DNA from: Erythroxylum novogranatense
Lineage: Eukaryota > Streptophyta > Magnoliopsida > Malpighiales > Erythroxylaceae
DNA: 64,000 nucleotides
Assembly (NCBI GenBank): GCA_029891385.1
Contig: CM057228.1
Location: forward strand, 69,207,523-69,271,522
Reading direction: 5' to 3'
In this document: in pieces, positions 1 through 11,920 of the stretch
How positions within the stretch are numbered: the stretch's first letter is position 1
Layout of the letters: each line of letters opens with the position of its first letter
Notes under the pieces: model-generated
Told to the model about the DNA's origin: nothing
The model's database searches: none
Seen by the model: the letters and a program-made list of their open reading frames with translations, nothing else
Position numbers and translations under genes: made by a program

Positions 1-1180
1 ATACTCATCCTCTATAGTCGAATCAGTAACACAAGATTGCTTGACACCCCTCTAGACTATGGCTCCACCTCTCAAAATAAATATAAACCTAGAAGTTGAC
101 TTCCTTGAATCAACATCTGATTGGAAATCAGAATCTGTATATCCTGTCAGAATAAGGTCACTTTCAGAGTGAACAAGCATTAATTTCTTCATCCTACGAA
201 GATACTTCATTATGCACTTAACCGCAGTCCAATGCTCTATTCTTGGATTGGACTGGAATCTACTTACTAGTCCCACTGTGTAATAGAAATCTGGTCTAAT
301 GCAAACCATAGAATACATTAAACTTCTAACTACTGAAGCATATGTAATGTTATGCATACGTTCGACCTCGTCTTGGGTCTTAGGTGCTTGCTCTTTGAAA
401 GCTTAATTCCATATCTAGTAGGTGTAAAACCCCTCTTGGAATCTTGCATGGCAGACTTATTGAGCATGATCTCAATGTAGGTTAATTGAGACAAGGATAT
501 TAGCTTGTTTTTATGATCCCTTATAAGCTTGATCCCTAGAAAATAGTTAGCCTCTCTTAAATCCTTTATTGAGAACTGTTCGTTCAGCCATCCTTTGACC
601 ATAAATAACATTTCTACATCATTCTCAATTAGTAGAATGTCATCGACATACAGAATTAGGAAAATAACCTTGCCTTCTTGTATCCTTTTATGGAAACAAG
701 GCTCATCTATATTTTGTATGAACCCATAGGTTTTGATAGCCTTATCAAACCTAATGTTCCAGGACCTAGATGCTTGCTTCAGTCTTTAATTGGACCTCTG
801 CAATTTGTATACCTTATGCTCATTAGTATCAATGAATCCTTCTATTTTGTCCATATCAATGGTCTCCTCAAAATCCCCATTAAGAAATGCAGTCTTGACA
901 TCCATTTTCCATATTTCATAATCGAAGTATGACCAAAAGAATTCTGATGGACTTAAGCATGGCAACCGGAGAAAAAGACCGCTTATAGTGTATCCCTTTT
1001 CAGAGTATAGTCTTTAGCCACCAATCTAGCTTTAAAAGTCTCTACCTTTCCATCTGATCCTCTTTTCCTTTTGAAGATCCATTTACACCTTATGACTTTT
1101 ATATCTAGTGGTGGATCTACAAGGATCCAAACTTCATTGGTGTACATGAAATCTATTTCCAATTCCATCTCCTTGAGTCT
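1..1180 (-). pseudogene. Copia-1 reverse transcriptase and RNase H (broken)
   Basis: This is the copying enzyme of the element. The N-terminal part is readable at 983-1168 (EVWILVDPP, then CKWIFKRKRGSDG and KARLVAKDYT). The catalytic YVDD is encoded at 639-650 and preceded by stops. The thumb part (VKGWLNEQFSIKDL...YFLGIKLIRDHKNK) is at 330-611. The RNase H start (GYTDSDFQSDVDSRKSTS) is at about 60-170. Frame changes near 350, 620 and 970 and several stops break it. The matching part of Copia-2 is at 16939-17662 and 27390-28250, which confirms the order. No functional product is possible. Confidence 0.9.
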
Positions 1181-2400
1181 CTTTTATGCACCAACATCAT
1201 TAATAGCTTGTGTATAAGTAATGGGATCTATTTCTTCTTAGTCTAAGATGGCAGTTATGGCTTCTCCTAGACCGAGATACCTTTCTGGTTTTCTCACAAC
1301 CCTCCCACTACATTTAGGCACTACTTGATGTTCGATCTGCTCTTTCGATTCAACTCTTAAATTCATTTTGACATCTTATTCTACTATATCCAAATCAAAT
1401 CTTGGTTTGGATGAAATCGCTCACTCCTTTAGTACTACTTCACTTCTTCCTTTGTGATTTCTCACAAATTCTTCCTCCATGAAGGACGCATTTGTCGACC
1501 CAAATACCTTCCTATCCTAAGGACTATAAAAATAGTACCCTCATGTACCTGTAGGATATCCTACAAAAAAACATACTTTTGACCTTAGTTACATCTTTGT
1601 GCATTCAGGCCTTGAAACATGGGCTAGGAAGCCCCAAGTCCTTAAGTGCCACAATGAAGACACTCGGCCATTCCATAACTCCCTAGGTACTTTAGGCACT
1701 GATTTAGATGGAGCAAAGTTAAGAAGATAAGATGTCATTTGTATGGCATATACCCAGAACGATTCTGGAAGGCTAGCGTAGGGCATCATTGATCTTACGA
1801 TTTCCAATAAAGTCCTATTCGTCCTCTCAACTACACCATTCTATTGAGGAGTTCGAGGAGCTAATAAGTTGGAAACAATTCCGTTGTCAATTAAAAATTG
1901 TTGGAACTCTCTAGATAAGTACTCATTACCTGGATCAGATCGAAGTTGTTTTAATGGCTTGCCTATCTGCTTCTTAGCTTCATTTTTGAATTATTTAAAC
2001 TTTTCAAAGGACTCACTCTTTTTTTTTTACCTTAAATACAAATAACCATGTCTAAAGTAATCATCTATAAAGGTTATGATGTATTTATAACCTCCTCTAG
2101 CTTGTACATTTATGGGCCCACACACATTAGTGTGTACCAGGTCCAACGTGGATTCAAGTTTGTTTCCTTTAGAAGGAAATGAGGCCTTAGTCATTTTTCC
2201 TTCAATACAAGATTCATAGGTGGGTAATGAATCATTATCCAAGCCCACATGGATCCCATCCTTTACTAACTTGTCAAGTATTTTCTGATTGACATGACCC
2301 ATTCTTAAGTGCCACAGATATTTTGAATTAATGCTAGAGTCATTGGATTGGCCTAGTTTTATTAATTCTGTGGTTGTCATAGGTTCTATAAAGAACTATC
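1181..2400 (-). pseudogene. Copia-1 integrase (broken)
   Basis: The integrase joins element cDNA to host DNA. The pre-integrase zinc finger (YLWHLRMGHVNQKILDKL) and the CESC-like segment (YESCIEGKMTKASF) are in the open stretch 2027-2380, followed by the first catalytic aspartate region (DLVHTNVCGPINVQ) and FIDDYFRHGYLYL. The distal part (EIVRSMMPYASLPESFW...LWNGRVSSLWHLRTWGFLAH) is at 1589-1807. The stretch 1181-1588 matches the non-conserved linker before reverse transcriptase. Stops and frame changes separate the pieces. Copia-2 has the same domain at 28250-29340. Confidence 0.88.
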
Positions 2401-2952
2401 CTTGTTTAATTATCGCATTTCAGATAAAATCCTTATTCTCATATACTGAAACAACATTTTCAAAATATAAGGAATAACCAAATTTTATTAAACAAAAAAC
2501 ATAAATCATGTTCTTTACAGTCATTGGGATGTAATATACATCCTCCAAATATAATCTATGATCACTAGGAAAGTCTAAGATAACTACTCTCATTTATTCT
2601 GCCGAAATGTAGGATCCATCTACTATCTTGATTTGAAACTGACTTTTAGATAGTCTTTTCCTTTACTGAAACCCCTGCAAAGAATTGCAAACATGGTTAT
2701 TGTCTCCTGAATCTAATATCCAAGAATCAAATGAATCTACCACATTTATAGTCCCTAACAAATTTAGGAAACCCAGACCTTGTCTACTTTTGAGAGACTC
2801 AAGGTAGATTGCACAGTTTCTTTTCCAATGGCCCTTTTAATCACATTGGAAACACTTTCCCTTCATATCCTCTTTGTCCTTCTTTTTTATGGGTTAGACT
2901 TTGACCCCTATTTGGGCCTTCCTTTTCATTGGACCCTTCTTCTTTTGCTTGC
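2401..2952 (-). pseudogene. Copia-1 protease and gag zinc knuckle (left of LTR-J)
   Basis: On the minus strand the aspartic protease motif WILDSGD is encoded at about 2703-2722, where Copia-2 has WILDSGAT. The gag nucleocapsid zinc knuckle is at about 2825-2875, with CFQCD followed by a stop and then KGHWKRNC; the stop removes the knuckle. Lysine-rich sequence continues to 2952, where LTR-J interrupts gag. The last five bases, CTTGC at 2948-2952, are the target-site duplication of LTR-J. The alignment with the longer open copy at 42105-42830 is clear by eye. Confidence 0.85.
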
Positions 2953-4450
2953 TGATTGAACCCAAGTTTGCTATATTATTTAGTGACAATTTCATAGTTT
3001 TAGTTATACTTTTCGACTCCTTTTGTTGGATATTGTGCTTAATTTGGACTAAGAGTGCTTGATTTGAATTAATGTAATTTGTAGGTCAAATTATCATAAT
3101 TAATTAACAATTAAACTCCCTTAAATTGTAGGACAATTCATATTACAAATTATAACTTTTCATTGAAAGTCACTAAAGAGGAGTAGAGCCAAAAGTGGAA
3201 TAAGTAAATGGAAGTCATGAGATGACCTGTCGGGTAAACTTTGTCGTGGAGAAGTTAGTGTTTCACCGTGGCAAAACCATTAAAGATCACCACAACAAAG
3301 TTAATGTTTTGCCACGACGAAACCTTTAAAGATCGCCAATGCGAAGTCAGAGTTTCGCCATGGTGAAACCAGAGAATTCAAGAAAAACTTTTAGGAAAAG
3401 TTCGCTGCGGCGAAAGAACCAACAATGAAGAAAAAAAGTTCACCACGACGAACTTATCTGTCGCTGCAACAAACCTTCGAATACCCAAACCATTTTCAAA
3501 ATTTCTACCTACTGTACAAACCCGACCCAGCAACTCGTTTTAAGAAGAAACGTATTTTTGGATAAGTTGGAGAGAGTCGACATATATATACATCAATATT
3601 CCTTCAGTTGGGGGAGGAGAAGACATGACACTGAGGTTTCTGGTTGCAATGTGTGGCTAGGCGTTTTCCTTCCTCTTGAAGATGTAGCGATGGATAGAGT
3701 TCAATGGGCTTCAAAGGGGAACAGCTTAATCCATGTTTAACTGTAATTTATGATTTCCTAGGTTTAGGATTTGTAATTTGTAGTTGAACATTCTTGATTA
3801 GAGTTTAATCAAGTGTTGGATATTCAATGTGTGGTTTGGATTTGTTGATTTAGAACTTGGAACTTAAATATATGAAGTCTCATATATGTCTATTTATGAT
3901 CTTGTTGATTCTTTATTATCTGCCTAGTTATGTTTGATATTGAGTTGATTCTAGATCCTAAAGTGACTTGTTGCATTGACTTACCCATTGCATACACTAA
4001 GATGCATTCAACAAGGTTTTAAAAAATGGAGTTCATTGATTAAAACCTTAGACTTAAAGAGTTCTTTAAGGTTTATCATTTGAAAACTTAGTGATTTTCA
4101 CTCCCACCAAGATTTATTTTGAACTATGATAGCCAAAGCTCATTTTTCAAGAGGATTATCTCACATTTGAACATTGTTTTTAACTTTCAATTTCTTATTC
4201 TCAAAAATCCAAAAATACTTTTTACACACTTCTCTTACAATTAGTTCAATTTTGTTAGCTTTTTTTTAAAGAACCAAAACCCCCTCCTAACTAATTTAGT
4301 TTGCATTTCATGACATTTAGGCTAGCTTAGGTCCATTGCCTTAGGTTCCAATTAAGTGATACAACCCGAGGTTGCACTCTATATTGCAATCCTTGGAATT
4401 GAATTTGTGATTCAACCTTCAGGGGTAAAACCGAAAGACAACGCGGATCA
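2953..4450. mobile_element. LTR-J: solo LTR (probably Ty3/gypsy-like) in Copia-1 gag
   Basis: A 1498-bp insertion with LTR termini (TGATTGAACC at the left, CGCGGATCA at the right) and a perfect 5-bp target-site duplication CTTGC at 2948-2952 and 4451-4455. Gag sequence resumes on both sides without loss. No primer-binding site, polypurine tract or coding domain is inside, so it is a solo LTR left by recombination between two LTRs. The region 3250-3480 holds eight degenerate palindromes of the TTCGCCGCGGCGAA type. The short open reading frame at 3558-3740 shows no recognised domain. The superfamily is inferred from general look only. Confidence 0.88.
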
Positions 4451-4803
4451 CTTGCCCTTACCTTTGGGCTTAGAAAAAGATGCTACATTAGTCTTGGGCC
4501 CATTAACCTTGATAATTAATATCTCATCCATGCTCTGGAGGGTATTCATCAACTCACTCAAGGTGTAATCCTTGGTGTTGAGCTTATAGTCTAACTTGAA
4601 CTGTTAAAAAGAAGAGTTTAAGCTATTGATGATCATGATCACCTACATTTTTGCATCCATGTTTGCCCTAAGCATCTCAGCCTCAGTAAAGATTACCTTA
4701 AGCATGTAATCCTGCACTGGTTCACCAGGCATTTGTCTGAGATTGTGAAAGGATTAGATAGCTTTCACTCTTGCAAATCTGGACATCACACCAAACATCT
4801 TCT
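4451..4803 (-). pseudogene. Copia-1 gag, middle part
   Basis: The remaining gag polypeptide, the capsid-like core that packages element RNA. It matches the Copia-2 gag between 42420 and 42770, including the stretch equivalent to QQFKLDYELNSKGYTLSEWMNTLQSTDEMLNI. It contains stops. The N-terminal third is absent: at about 4800 gag joins directly to leader sequence that in Copia-2 lies 1.1 kb further on (43890). This is an internal deletion. Confidence 0.85.
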
Positions 4804-5388
4804 GCTTCGAACTCTTCACTCACATGACTCGGCCCATTTGGAAAAAAATATGTAATGGAATTTATTTTACAACACTTTTAGTTTTTCATAAAACTGAATT
4901 TTTTTAACAGGAAAACAAAAAATTTCAGCACTTGAAAAACTCACAAAATCGAAATTTTCAAGAGAAACACAAAATTCCACCACTTGAAAAACTCATAAAA
5001 CCAAAGTTGTCATGAGAATCACAAAATTCCAACACTAGAAAAACTCATAAAACCGAAGCTGCCATTACACCATATCATAAACCAAAACCATTACCTATTC
5101 CTTTCTTCGATCGATGGCTGCTTCATCTTCAACATTACAGAAATTTGTACATTACAAAATCAAATAAACCAAAAAAATGAAGATAAGGAGGAAACATGGC
5201 AATGAGATTCTACCCTCCTTGTTACAAACCAAAAGAAGAAAACTTACAAGGTAAATCTATAGTCCGTGGACACCTAAAGAGCAAAACATACATTATATAT
5301 ATTTCTATCACAAAAAACATATCCAGCATATATAAATATAATTTTCAACCTATGAAACATATAGGAATCGAATCATGCATAATAAAAT
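4804..5388 (-). other. Copia-1 leader with degenerate tandem repeats
   Basis: Untranslated leader between the primer-binding site and gag. At about 4905-5075 a unit of roughly 55-60 bp containing AAAATTCCANCACTNGAAAA occurs about three times. The Copia-2 leader (43970-44220) has a similar but differently diverged series. No open frame matches a known protein; the 5196-5396 frame is chance. Confidence 0.6.
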
Positions 5389-5401
5389 GGCTCTGATATC
5401 A
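5389..5401 (-). other. Copia-1 primer-binding site
   Basis: The minus strand reads TGATATCAGAGCC directly after the 5' LTR with a two-base spacer. It differs by one base from TGGTATCAGAGCC of Copia-2 (44550-44562), which fits the 3' end of initiator tRNA-Met, the usual copia primer. Confidence 0.88.
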
Positions 5402-5403
5402 AT

Positions 5404-8400
5404 TGTTGGATCGAAAACTATGTCATACTAGATTTGGCTAAACGTTAGATTTCAAAAACTTTTGCCGAAACTAAAACACAATAGAAGCATGATAACTAAA
5501 TCGACATGTTTTAATCCATACATGATATGATATTAGAAAAATAAACAACATAAGAACAAGATTGAAATTTTATTGACTCCTTTACTACAGCTTTGACTCC
5601 TCGCTCTTGTATCCTCTCCTTGCTATTGTATCCTCAACCAATCCGATCTACCACTTGTTCTCCTTAGACAACTTGGTTTATAAGATCCTTTGGTAGGAAA
5701 GGAGAATAAATATTGTAGAGATTTTCCTTTTATGATCAACTAGTTGAAAGAACCAAAATGAGACACTCTTATTCCCAATTTCGGCTAACTCATGAAAGAA
5801 AGGAGGAGGAAGTCTAAACCACCAATGCACCACTTTATTCTTCTAATCATGAAAGAGAGTGCAATCAATGAAACATTCTCATTTATTTAATATGGCTAGA
5901 TGAAAAGACAAAAAACAAAAAAAAAGACACTCTCATTTTCAGTTATATGATGAAAGAAGGGAGAAAGACAACAAATACACTACATCTTTCTTTAATCAAA
6001 TGAATGCTAAAAGGTTTAAATGTTTTTCTACACGCCAGCATTAAATGACAACCATTAAACAATTAATGAGGACACCATTAAACCATTTAATGATGATTAA
6101 GCATGATAAAAAACCCACCTTATATTTAGCAATTCAATGTTAAATGTGCAATTGTCCATTTAGCTATATAGAACCGAAATCTACATCATTGTAGATTTCA
6201 ATTTTGCCCTCCTTTTGTCTTTACAAATATTGTTTCAATTTAATTAATCAAATTAATCAATCAAAACAAATTTTAACCTAATATTAAATGTTCATTTTGG
6301 GCTTCTAATTAACAATTAATTAGTGTAAGCCCAACATTTAATCATAGGCTTAAAACATAATTTAATTAACTCTTAATTAAATTATTCGATCTTATTATTT
6401 TGAATCTAATTTGATCCTTTCTTTTTTATCTTCTTTCCAATAACTTCTTTTGATTTTTCTTACTTTGCTTGATAACCTTTCTTAGAAGCCAAGTGGGGAA
6501 TCTAATTGGATTTATATAACTAAAGCTCTAATAAGCCCAAAATTAACTTAATCTCATTATAATTAATTCCAACTTATTAACCAAATGTCATTCCACTAAA
6601 GACAATTAGTTGAACTCTTGAATTACTAAATATTATACGAAGACATGTTTCAAATTAGATGTCCAATTGCAAACTCTATTATGAATCATATTATAGCCAT
6701 AAGCACAATAAAGGGTAAAATTATCGTTTTGCCCTTAATTGGTTTTTCCTTCTAGATCTCCCACTTCACTCTATATGGTGATTAACATTTCACTTTCTTC
6801 TTGATATTAAAACTTGATGAGTAGCTAGTCCATCAATCTACCGGTGCCAGTTTAATCACTAATCTTCATAAAACATCTAGAAGTGATGATATCACTATAA
6901 ACTCTTTATTTGAGTAAATGTTCACTAATACATGTTTTAATTAATAATTCCAACATGCAGACACTAGATTGATACTCTGTAAAAATCCATTCTGGTCATA
7001 TCAAGAATTATAATGAGACATACATGAGTTCATTACTCATCAAGATTGTGGTTCATAATAAAAGATTGCTAAAGTGTATGTTTTAAGATTAAAGAAATGA
7101 CCTACTTTAATCTTTAAAAACATATGTGATTCTTGATTCATTTAATGGTGCCATTATCGATAGTCAACAACTATCATGATATGAAACTCATCATTCCCTT
7201 GAAGTAAACTCCTTTACCTATACAGAGATAAATCGCAACACTACAGTCTAAACTATAATCATGCGACCAACTTGATTATTCAACTATGAATCAACTAATT
7301 TAGATTCTAATAATATACATGTTTTTTTATAGGATTGAATTTTCTTATATTTTCTTATGTATTTACATGTGATTTCAATCCTATTTTCAAGATAAAATGC
7401 TTAATTTGTGTTCAATTGGTGTTGGCTACTAGGTTGGACATGTTGATATATATTTGAGATCAAAAAGAAAAAATATTCAAAAGTAAATTGGAGTATAAAT
7501 GTTAAACAAGAAAAAGGTAGAAACAACAGTAAAATTGAAGAAAACGCATATGTTGAATGTTTAACACTGTGTTAAATGCAACGTCCCAGGTCCCAACAGG
7601 GGAGGAGAGGGTTTTAATGAGGTAGAAACATTTATTTTTCCCATCAAGAATGTACAGGGGCGACATGAAGTAGGATATGAAGCAAGAGTGAAGGGGCATC
7701 GTGGGCATAACAACCAGGGTGGAAGAGGCATGCGTAAACTGCTAGAGCTAAGGATTGACTAAAGAGAGAAGAAACACGACGTGCTGGCATGGAAAGCTGG
7801 TGGACACAGGCATGGAGAGAAGTGAGTGAATAGAGTGTGGACCAGAAAATCTCCATTTTAATTGTCCCATCATCAATACACTGCGCAGGCGTGAGGAGTA
7901 GTGGGATGTGAATAGCAAGCAGTGGACCAAAAAGATCCTAAACTTTATTTTTCCCATCATAAACAGTAAAGGGAGAAGAAGGCAGTGTGACTCAGCCGTA
8001 GCACATGGGAAATATGACTCACTCTAAGAGCATAAAAATGAAGATGGAAGGTTGGTTTTCCAACGCTGGTTCAACCGGATTATCGACGCCCAGTCACAGT
8101 TAAGCTATTTCTATCATTTTAAAGTTTTAATTTCCTTTCGGATTATTGTATTGTTGGTGTTGTTTTGATTAGGTTTTTGGGATGAATGATCTTAATATGT
8201 TATTTTGATAGTTCTATTTCAAACCTATTGCTAAAACATTAATTGTAATCCGTAATTGTTACCGTTGATGTTTGTGAGCAGCATCTAATGATTGTTAATC
8301 ATTAGAAACAACATGAATTAGGTTAGATAACTTGAACATGTGAGGTTACTGCCTATATTGATCATTTTCCAACTCATAATGCAATTGCCAAGTTGAATCT

Positions 8401-9053
8401 AGAGATCGTATCTTAGGTTATTTGGTAGTTAGGTTTCATTAATGATCATATCTTGATTAAATACAGTCTAAGGGAAAACTGAGATTTGTAGAGCGTTCTA
8501 TTAGTCTCAGATCAATAGTCCGAAAAGAATTGTAAAGACTTTAGAATGAAGAAATATGCTTGATTGTGTTTAGGCCGAGATTGACCCTAAAACTGGACCT
8601 TACTTATACTTGACACTTTTCTCATTTTTGATTATTTGTTTTAATTTGTTTTCGATAGTTTACTTTTATTTTAATTTCTATATTGTTTGAAATCCAAAAA
8701 CCCCCATATACTTTCCTTGCATCAATTAATTTTGTTACAGAAATTAACCGAACATTTCTTGTGGATTCAATTCTGACTTACCATAACTACAAATTTTAGT
8801 GTGTAGAGTCAGGTAAATTTTGCAGTGCACTCGACACGTGCTGTCAGTTTCCCATACATCTCTATGTATATATATATTACTTACAAAAAATCTTAGTACC
8901 TTATAACTAGTTATAAAATGTTCATACAAATAAAACCAAACTTTTTTGTTTTATTAATAATAAATATTTTCATTACAAAAATAACTGGAAGAAGATTAAG
9001 TTATATGTAAATATATTTTCTTTCCCGGGCACTATATTTACATAATCCCAACA
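5404..9053 (-). repeat. Copia-1 5' LTR, interrupted by LTR-K
   Basis: The LTR ends are TGTTGGATCG at 5404 and ATCCCAACA at 9053, imperfect inverted repeats. It aligns along its length with the Copia-2 LTRs at 14830-16924 and 57130-58774. Without the insertion at about 7325-8846 it is about 2.1 kb, as in Copia-2. The terminal half (8847-9053) holds the blocks CATACATCTCTATGTATA and GCACTATATTTACATAA, also found at 16725-16924. No coding content is seen. Confidence 0.92.
7325..8846. mobile_element. LTR-K: LTR-like insertion inside the Copia-1 LTR
   Basis: Copia-2 LTRs read without break from ACATGTTT to CCCATACATC; here about 1.5 kb is inserted at that point. A possible 4-bp duplication GTTT flanks it (7321-7324 and 8847-8850), so the exact ends are uncertain. 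The right end reads CTTGTGGATTC, then a TGTAGAGTCAGG and GCACTCGACAC stretch. That combination is often met near the ends of plant Ty3/gypsy LTRs, as I recall; no search was done. No protein domain is visible, and the short frames at 7502-7960 do not resemble anything known. Confidence 0.6.
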
Positions 9054-9770
9054 AAGTCCTGAAACACCATGTTTGCCATGATATTCTCCTACATGGTCAA
9101 ATCTGACTATCTTGATGAATTTTCCCAAGTGATTCTCAACCTTCAATGTTTAGGCAAAAACACATAACTATGATGAAAATAATCATCAACAAATGTTAGA
9201 ATAAATTTAGAATTGCACAATGCAATTGTATAAGGTCTATCGATTTCTATATATATCATACTCAACAAGTCAGAAGCATGAGTTGATCTCAATATCCTTA
9301 TTAGTCAACTTACCCTTGCAACAGTCAACATATGTTACCAAATCATAATAAATCTAGAATTGAGAAATGCCTTCCTTGATCAATCTCTCAATCCTAGTTT
9401 TGGAAATGTGGCTTAAACTTTTTATGTCACACCATGTATGACTTCTCTTTCATCAAGGTCCTTCATTTCATAACTTGTTTAGCAAGATACGAAGAAGAAT
9501 TTATCTAATTTGGGATAAGACACATTCTATACAAACCATATGACAAAAAGGTTGTAGTATTATGTTTTGAATTAAACAACAACTATACATCGCTTATGGA
9601 TATTACTTCAATTACTTTGTTGCTGTGAGCTATCAATTTCTCCTTCCCTTTATTTAGCTCTATCTTGGATATGAACCTTTGTATTATGCAATCACCCTGA
9701 TCAGATGCTCCACTAAATAGCCACTGTGTACTTAATGCGACTATTGCAAGTTAGATTCATAATTGACAAG
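9054..9770 (-). pseudogene. Copia-G integrase and protease remnants
   Basis: On the minus strand, around 9150-9290, one reads LSMIYIEIDRPYT followed by SKFILTFVDDYFHHSYVFL, the copia integrase core around the first catalytic aspartate and the FVDDYSR motif. Further right, about 9590-9730, a decayed WLFSGASDQGDC and VIEVISISDV match the protease (normally WxxDSGAS) and pre-integrase region; the catalytic DSG is lost. Stops occur every few dozen codons. Confidence 0.62.
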
Positions 9771-10410
9771 CCAAAGAGTAACTTGATGGTCTTAGTTTTT
9801 CTTTTAAACCTCATACTACTGGTTTCTTTATGTCCCTGGAACTTTTATCAATACTGGTTTGACCAACATCATTATGTGGAGAAGATTTGAACTTTCTACC
9901 TTTAAACTCAACGGGCTTCATCTTTGTCTTCCCTTAAGCTACTTCAAGGGCTGTAGGAGTATCAAACTTGAGTTTCTCCTCCTCATCAATGCAATGGGCT
10001 ATCAAAACGGTGAAGTCCCAACATCTTCAATATACTGTGAAGATGAATTATTCCCAATATGTTCTTCATTACTCCCCTTTTCTCCCATATACATTATGGA
10101 GAATAATTCTTTCATCAAGGTATTTGTCTCAACATTAGATGAGACTATGTACCTCTGGGAGACATTATTAAGAAACTTCTTCGCTATATCTGTGTCTGAA
10201 AGTCCACTTTATAGATGGTTAGGAATGGATCTCTTAATAGTTATCAGATATAATCTGTTAGATCGATCCCAGGCTTCATAGGCTGCTTTATGAACTCTCA
10301 AACTCATGGATGTAGGTAGAGATGGCCTATTCGTTTGTATGGTCATATCAACCACAGCTATCTCCATAGCATTCAATACATCCTCTGTCTACTTCTTTGA
10401 ATTAAGGTCA
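9771..10410 (-). pseudogene. Copia-G gag remnant
   Basis: The minus strand encodes AYEAWDRSNRLYLITIKRSI, then a stop, then DIAKKFLNNVSQRYIVSS and TNTLMKELFSIMYMG. This is the pattern of the UBN2-type gag polypeptide of copia elements (AYEAWxxSNRLSLMxIKRSI...TAKxFLxxIxxRF). A further segment, CIDEEEKLKF, resembles its C-terminal CVxEEERLK motif. Several stops and a frame change break it. The plus-strand frame at 9859-10281 is an antisense shadow. Confidence 0.72.
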
Positions 10411-11395
10411 GATATTCAATAGTGACATTAATTTTGTTGACTGAAAAGGTAACTTCAAGATGATAATCTTTAAATCAGTATAAATGTAGGACAACAGGGA
10501 TACTCAAGCCATTAAATAGTATCTTTACTGTATATATGCAATTAGACCTCCACATAAAAGGGATCAGAGTACCACCTATGGGCGAATAGATCATTCAAGC
10601 AATCACTTTCCTCTATCCAATGCCTTTATGCACATCTCAAAATATGATGTAAGGCTAACACTTATAGGCAGAATAACCAAACAAAAAACCGGAGACATCC
10701 CCTAATGTATAAGTAGAACAATTCAAAATACTAACTCGAAAGGCCATTGTGGTGACTACATTCTGATCAACACTTAAAAAGTCCACAAACATAAGGGATA
10801 CATCTTTATGTTATCCTTACATTCTTTATGGGCATATAGTATGTGACAATGTAACATCAATAAATGCAAAAATCTAAATGCATAGTCTCATTGTCACACA
10901 CTTGTACTGAAGACATTTGTTGAAAACTTCACTTGAGACTTTCGTAAAACAAAAATCTCAATAGAGTGACTATCGTGCATCACCAAACACTGAACCAACC
11001 ACCTAAGACACGAGAATCTCATGTATCTCCCTTATAGCAAGTTCATTGCACAAAAATTCACTAAAAAATGGCTTCAGAATGTCTCATTTTTTTCCGATCG
11101 ATTATTATGCAATCCCAAACATTGAACATGAGACCTGAGATACAAAAACTTGAAGTATCTCGCTCTTAAGATGCCCGAAGTATGAAAATTCACCTGAAAT
11201 TAGATTTAGAATACCTCAATTCCTTTTTCTGGAGTTAAACTTTAATTTATTACTAATGTAATAAATCCAGAAAATTGAAATTTTTACTTTATAAATTTCT
11301 CAGACCTGGAAACTGTCCCAAAGCAACTGGGGTACCCTTGTAAAAAATATGAAATTTTTGTGTTTTGTTTTTGAAAACAATGTAGCACTGTACTA

Positions 11396-11681
11396 ACGTC
11401 AGCTGTTGACATGGCGAACCACGTTAGTGCACGTGGCACGGGTCCGCGCGCCCACCAATGAGCATTAGACGCGCGCACCGCCACATGTTCCCCACGTGTG
11501 AGCAACACATGCCTGTCCTCCCATGCTCGTGGTAGCACGGGTCATGAGTTGCACGTGTGGAGTATATGCAACACGTGTCTGTCGCTTTGTGAAGCGACGT
11601 GTCGATGTGCGATTGGCACGTACACCACACGCGTCAGTTGTACGTCGACTTTCGCGACTACTATAGCACAATTGTGCACGT
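11396..11681. promoter_or_regulatory. Cluster of ACGT-core motifs in a GC-richer patch
   Basis: Within 286 bp there are ten ACGT cores, four of them the full G-box CACGTG (11430-11435, 11493-11498, 11552-11557, 11572-11577). ACGT-core motifs are known binding sites of plant bZIP and bHLH factors. The surroundings are strongly AT-rich, so the cluster stands out. A regulatory role for Copia-G or another LTR is inference. Confidence 0.4.
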
Positions 11682-11907
11682 ACCCGACATCTCTTTCGTA
11701 TTTTCATGCCAGAGGTGATTTCTAGTGTCTCGGGAAGTCATTTTTTGCTCTGTTCGGCCCGTTTTTGACCATTTTTATAACTAGTCTTATGTATACTACT
11801 TTTACGTAATTATATACTAAAAAAACTTTAAAACCAATCGAAATAGAGAAAATCCATATGAGATAAAAACTGAAAAACCTTCGATTCTGACAATCCAATC
11901 ACGTAAC

Positions 11908-11920
11908 CACTCTAATACCA
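11908..11920 (-). other. Copia-G primer-binding-like site
   Basis: The minus strand reads TGGTATTAGAGTG, close to the TGGTATCAGAGC expected for an initiator tRNA-Met primer. Nine bases further right begins TGTAGCACAG, a plausible LTR end. Together they suggest that the 5' LTR of the old element starts at about 11930. Confidence 0.5.

Larger units (their letters stand above)
1..9053 (-). mobile_element. Copia-1: Ty1/copia element, 3' end outside window
   Basis: A Ty1/copia LTR retrotransposon read on the minus strand. Seen from right to left are a 5' LTR (5404-9053), a tRNA-Met-type primer-binding site, a leader, gag, protease, integrase and reverse transcriptase. The window starts inside RNase H, so the last few hundred bases of pol and the 3' LTR are missing. 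It is the same family as Copia-2: pol, leader and LTR align throughout. Two foreign LTR-like insertions (2953-4450 and about 7325-8846) and many stops make it inactive. The bases after the 5' LTR, AAGTC at 9054-9058, should be its target-site duplication; the partner lies outside the window. Similarity to Tnt1/Tork-type copia polyproteins is recalled from family knowledge, not computed. Confidence 0.93.

Noticed and set aside
3558..3740. Small protein in LTR-J
   Set aside because: 60 codons, no known family, inside a solo LTR without sign of selection.
9859..10281. Plus-strand frame of 140 codons
   Set aside because: The opposite strand reads as copia gag, so this is an antisense shadow.
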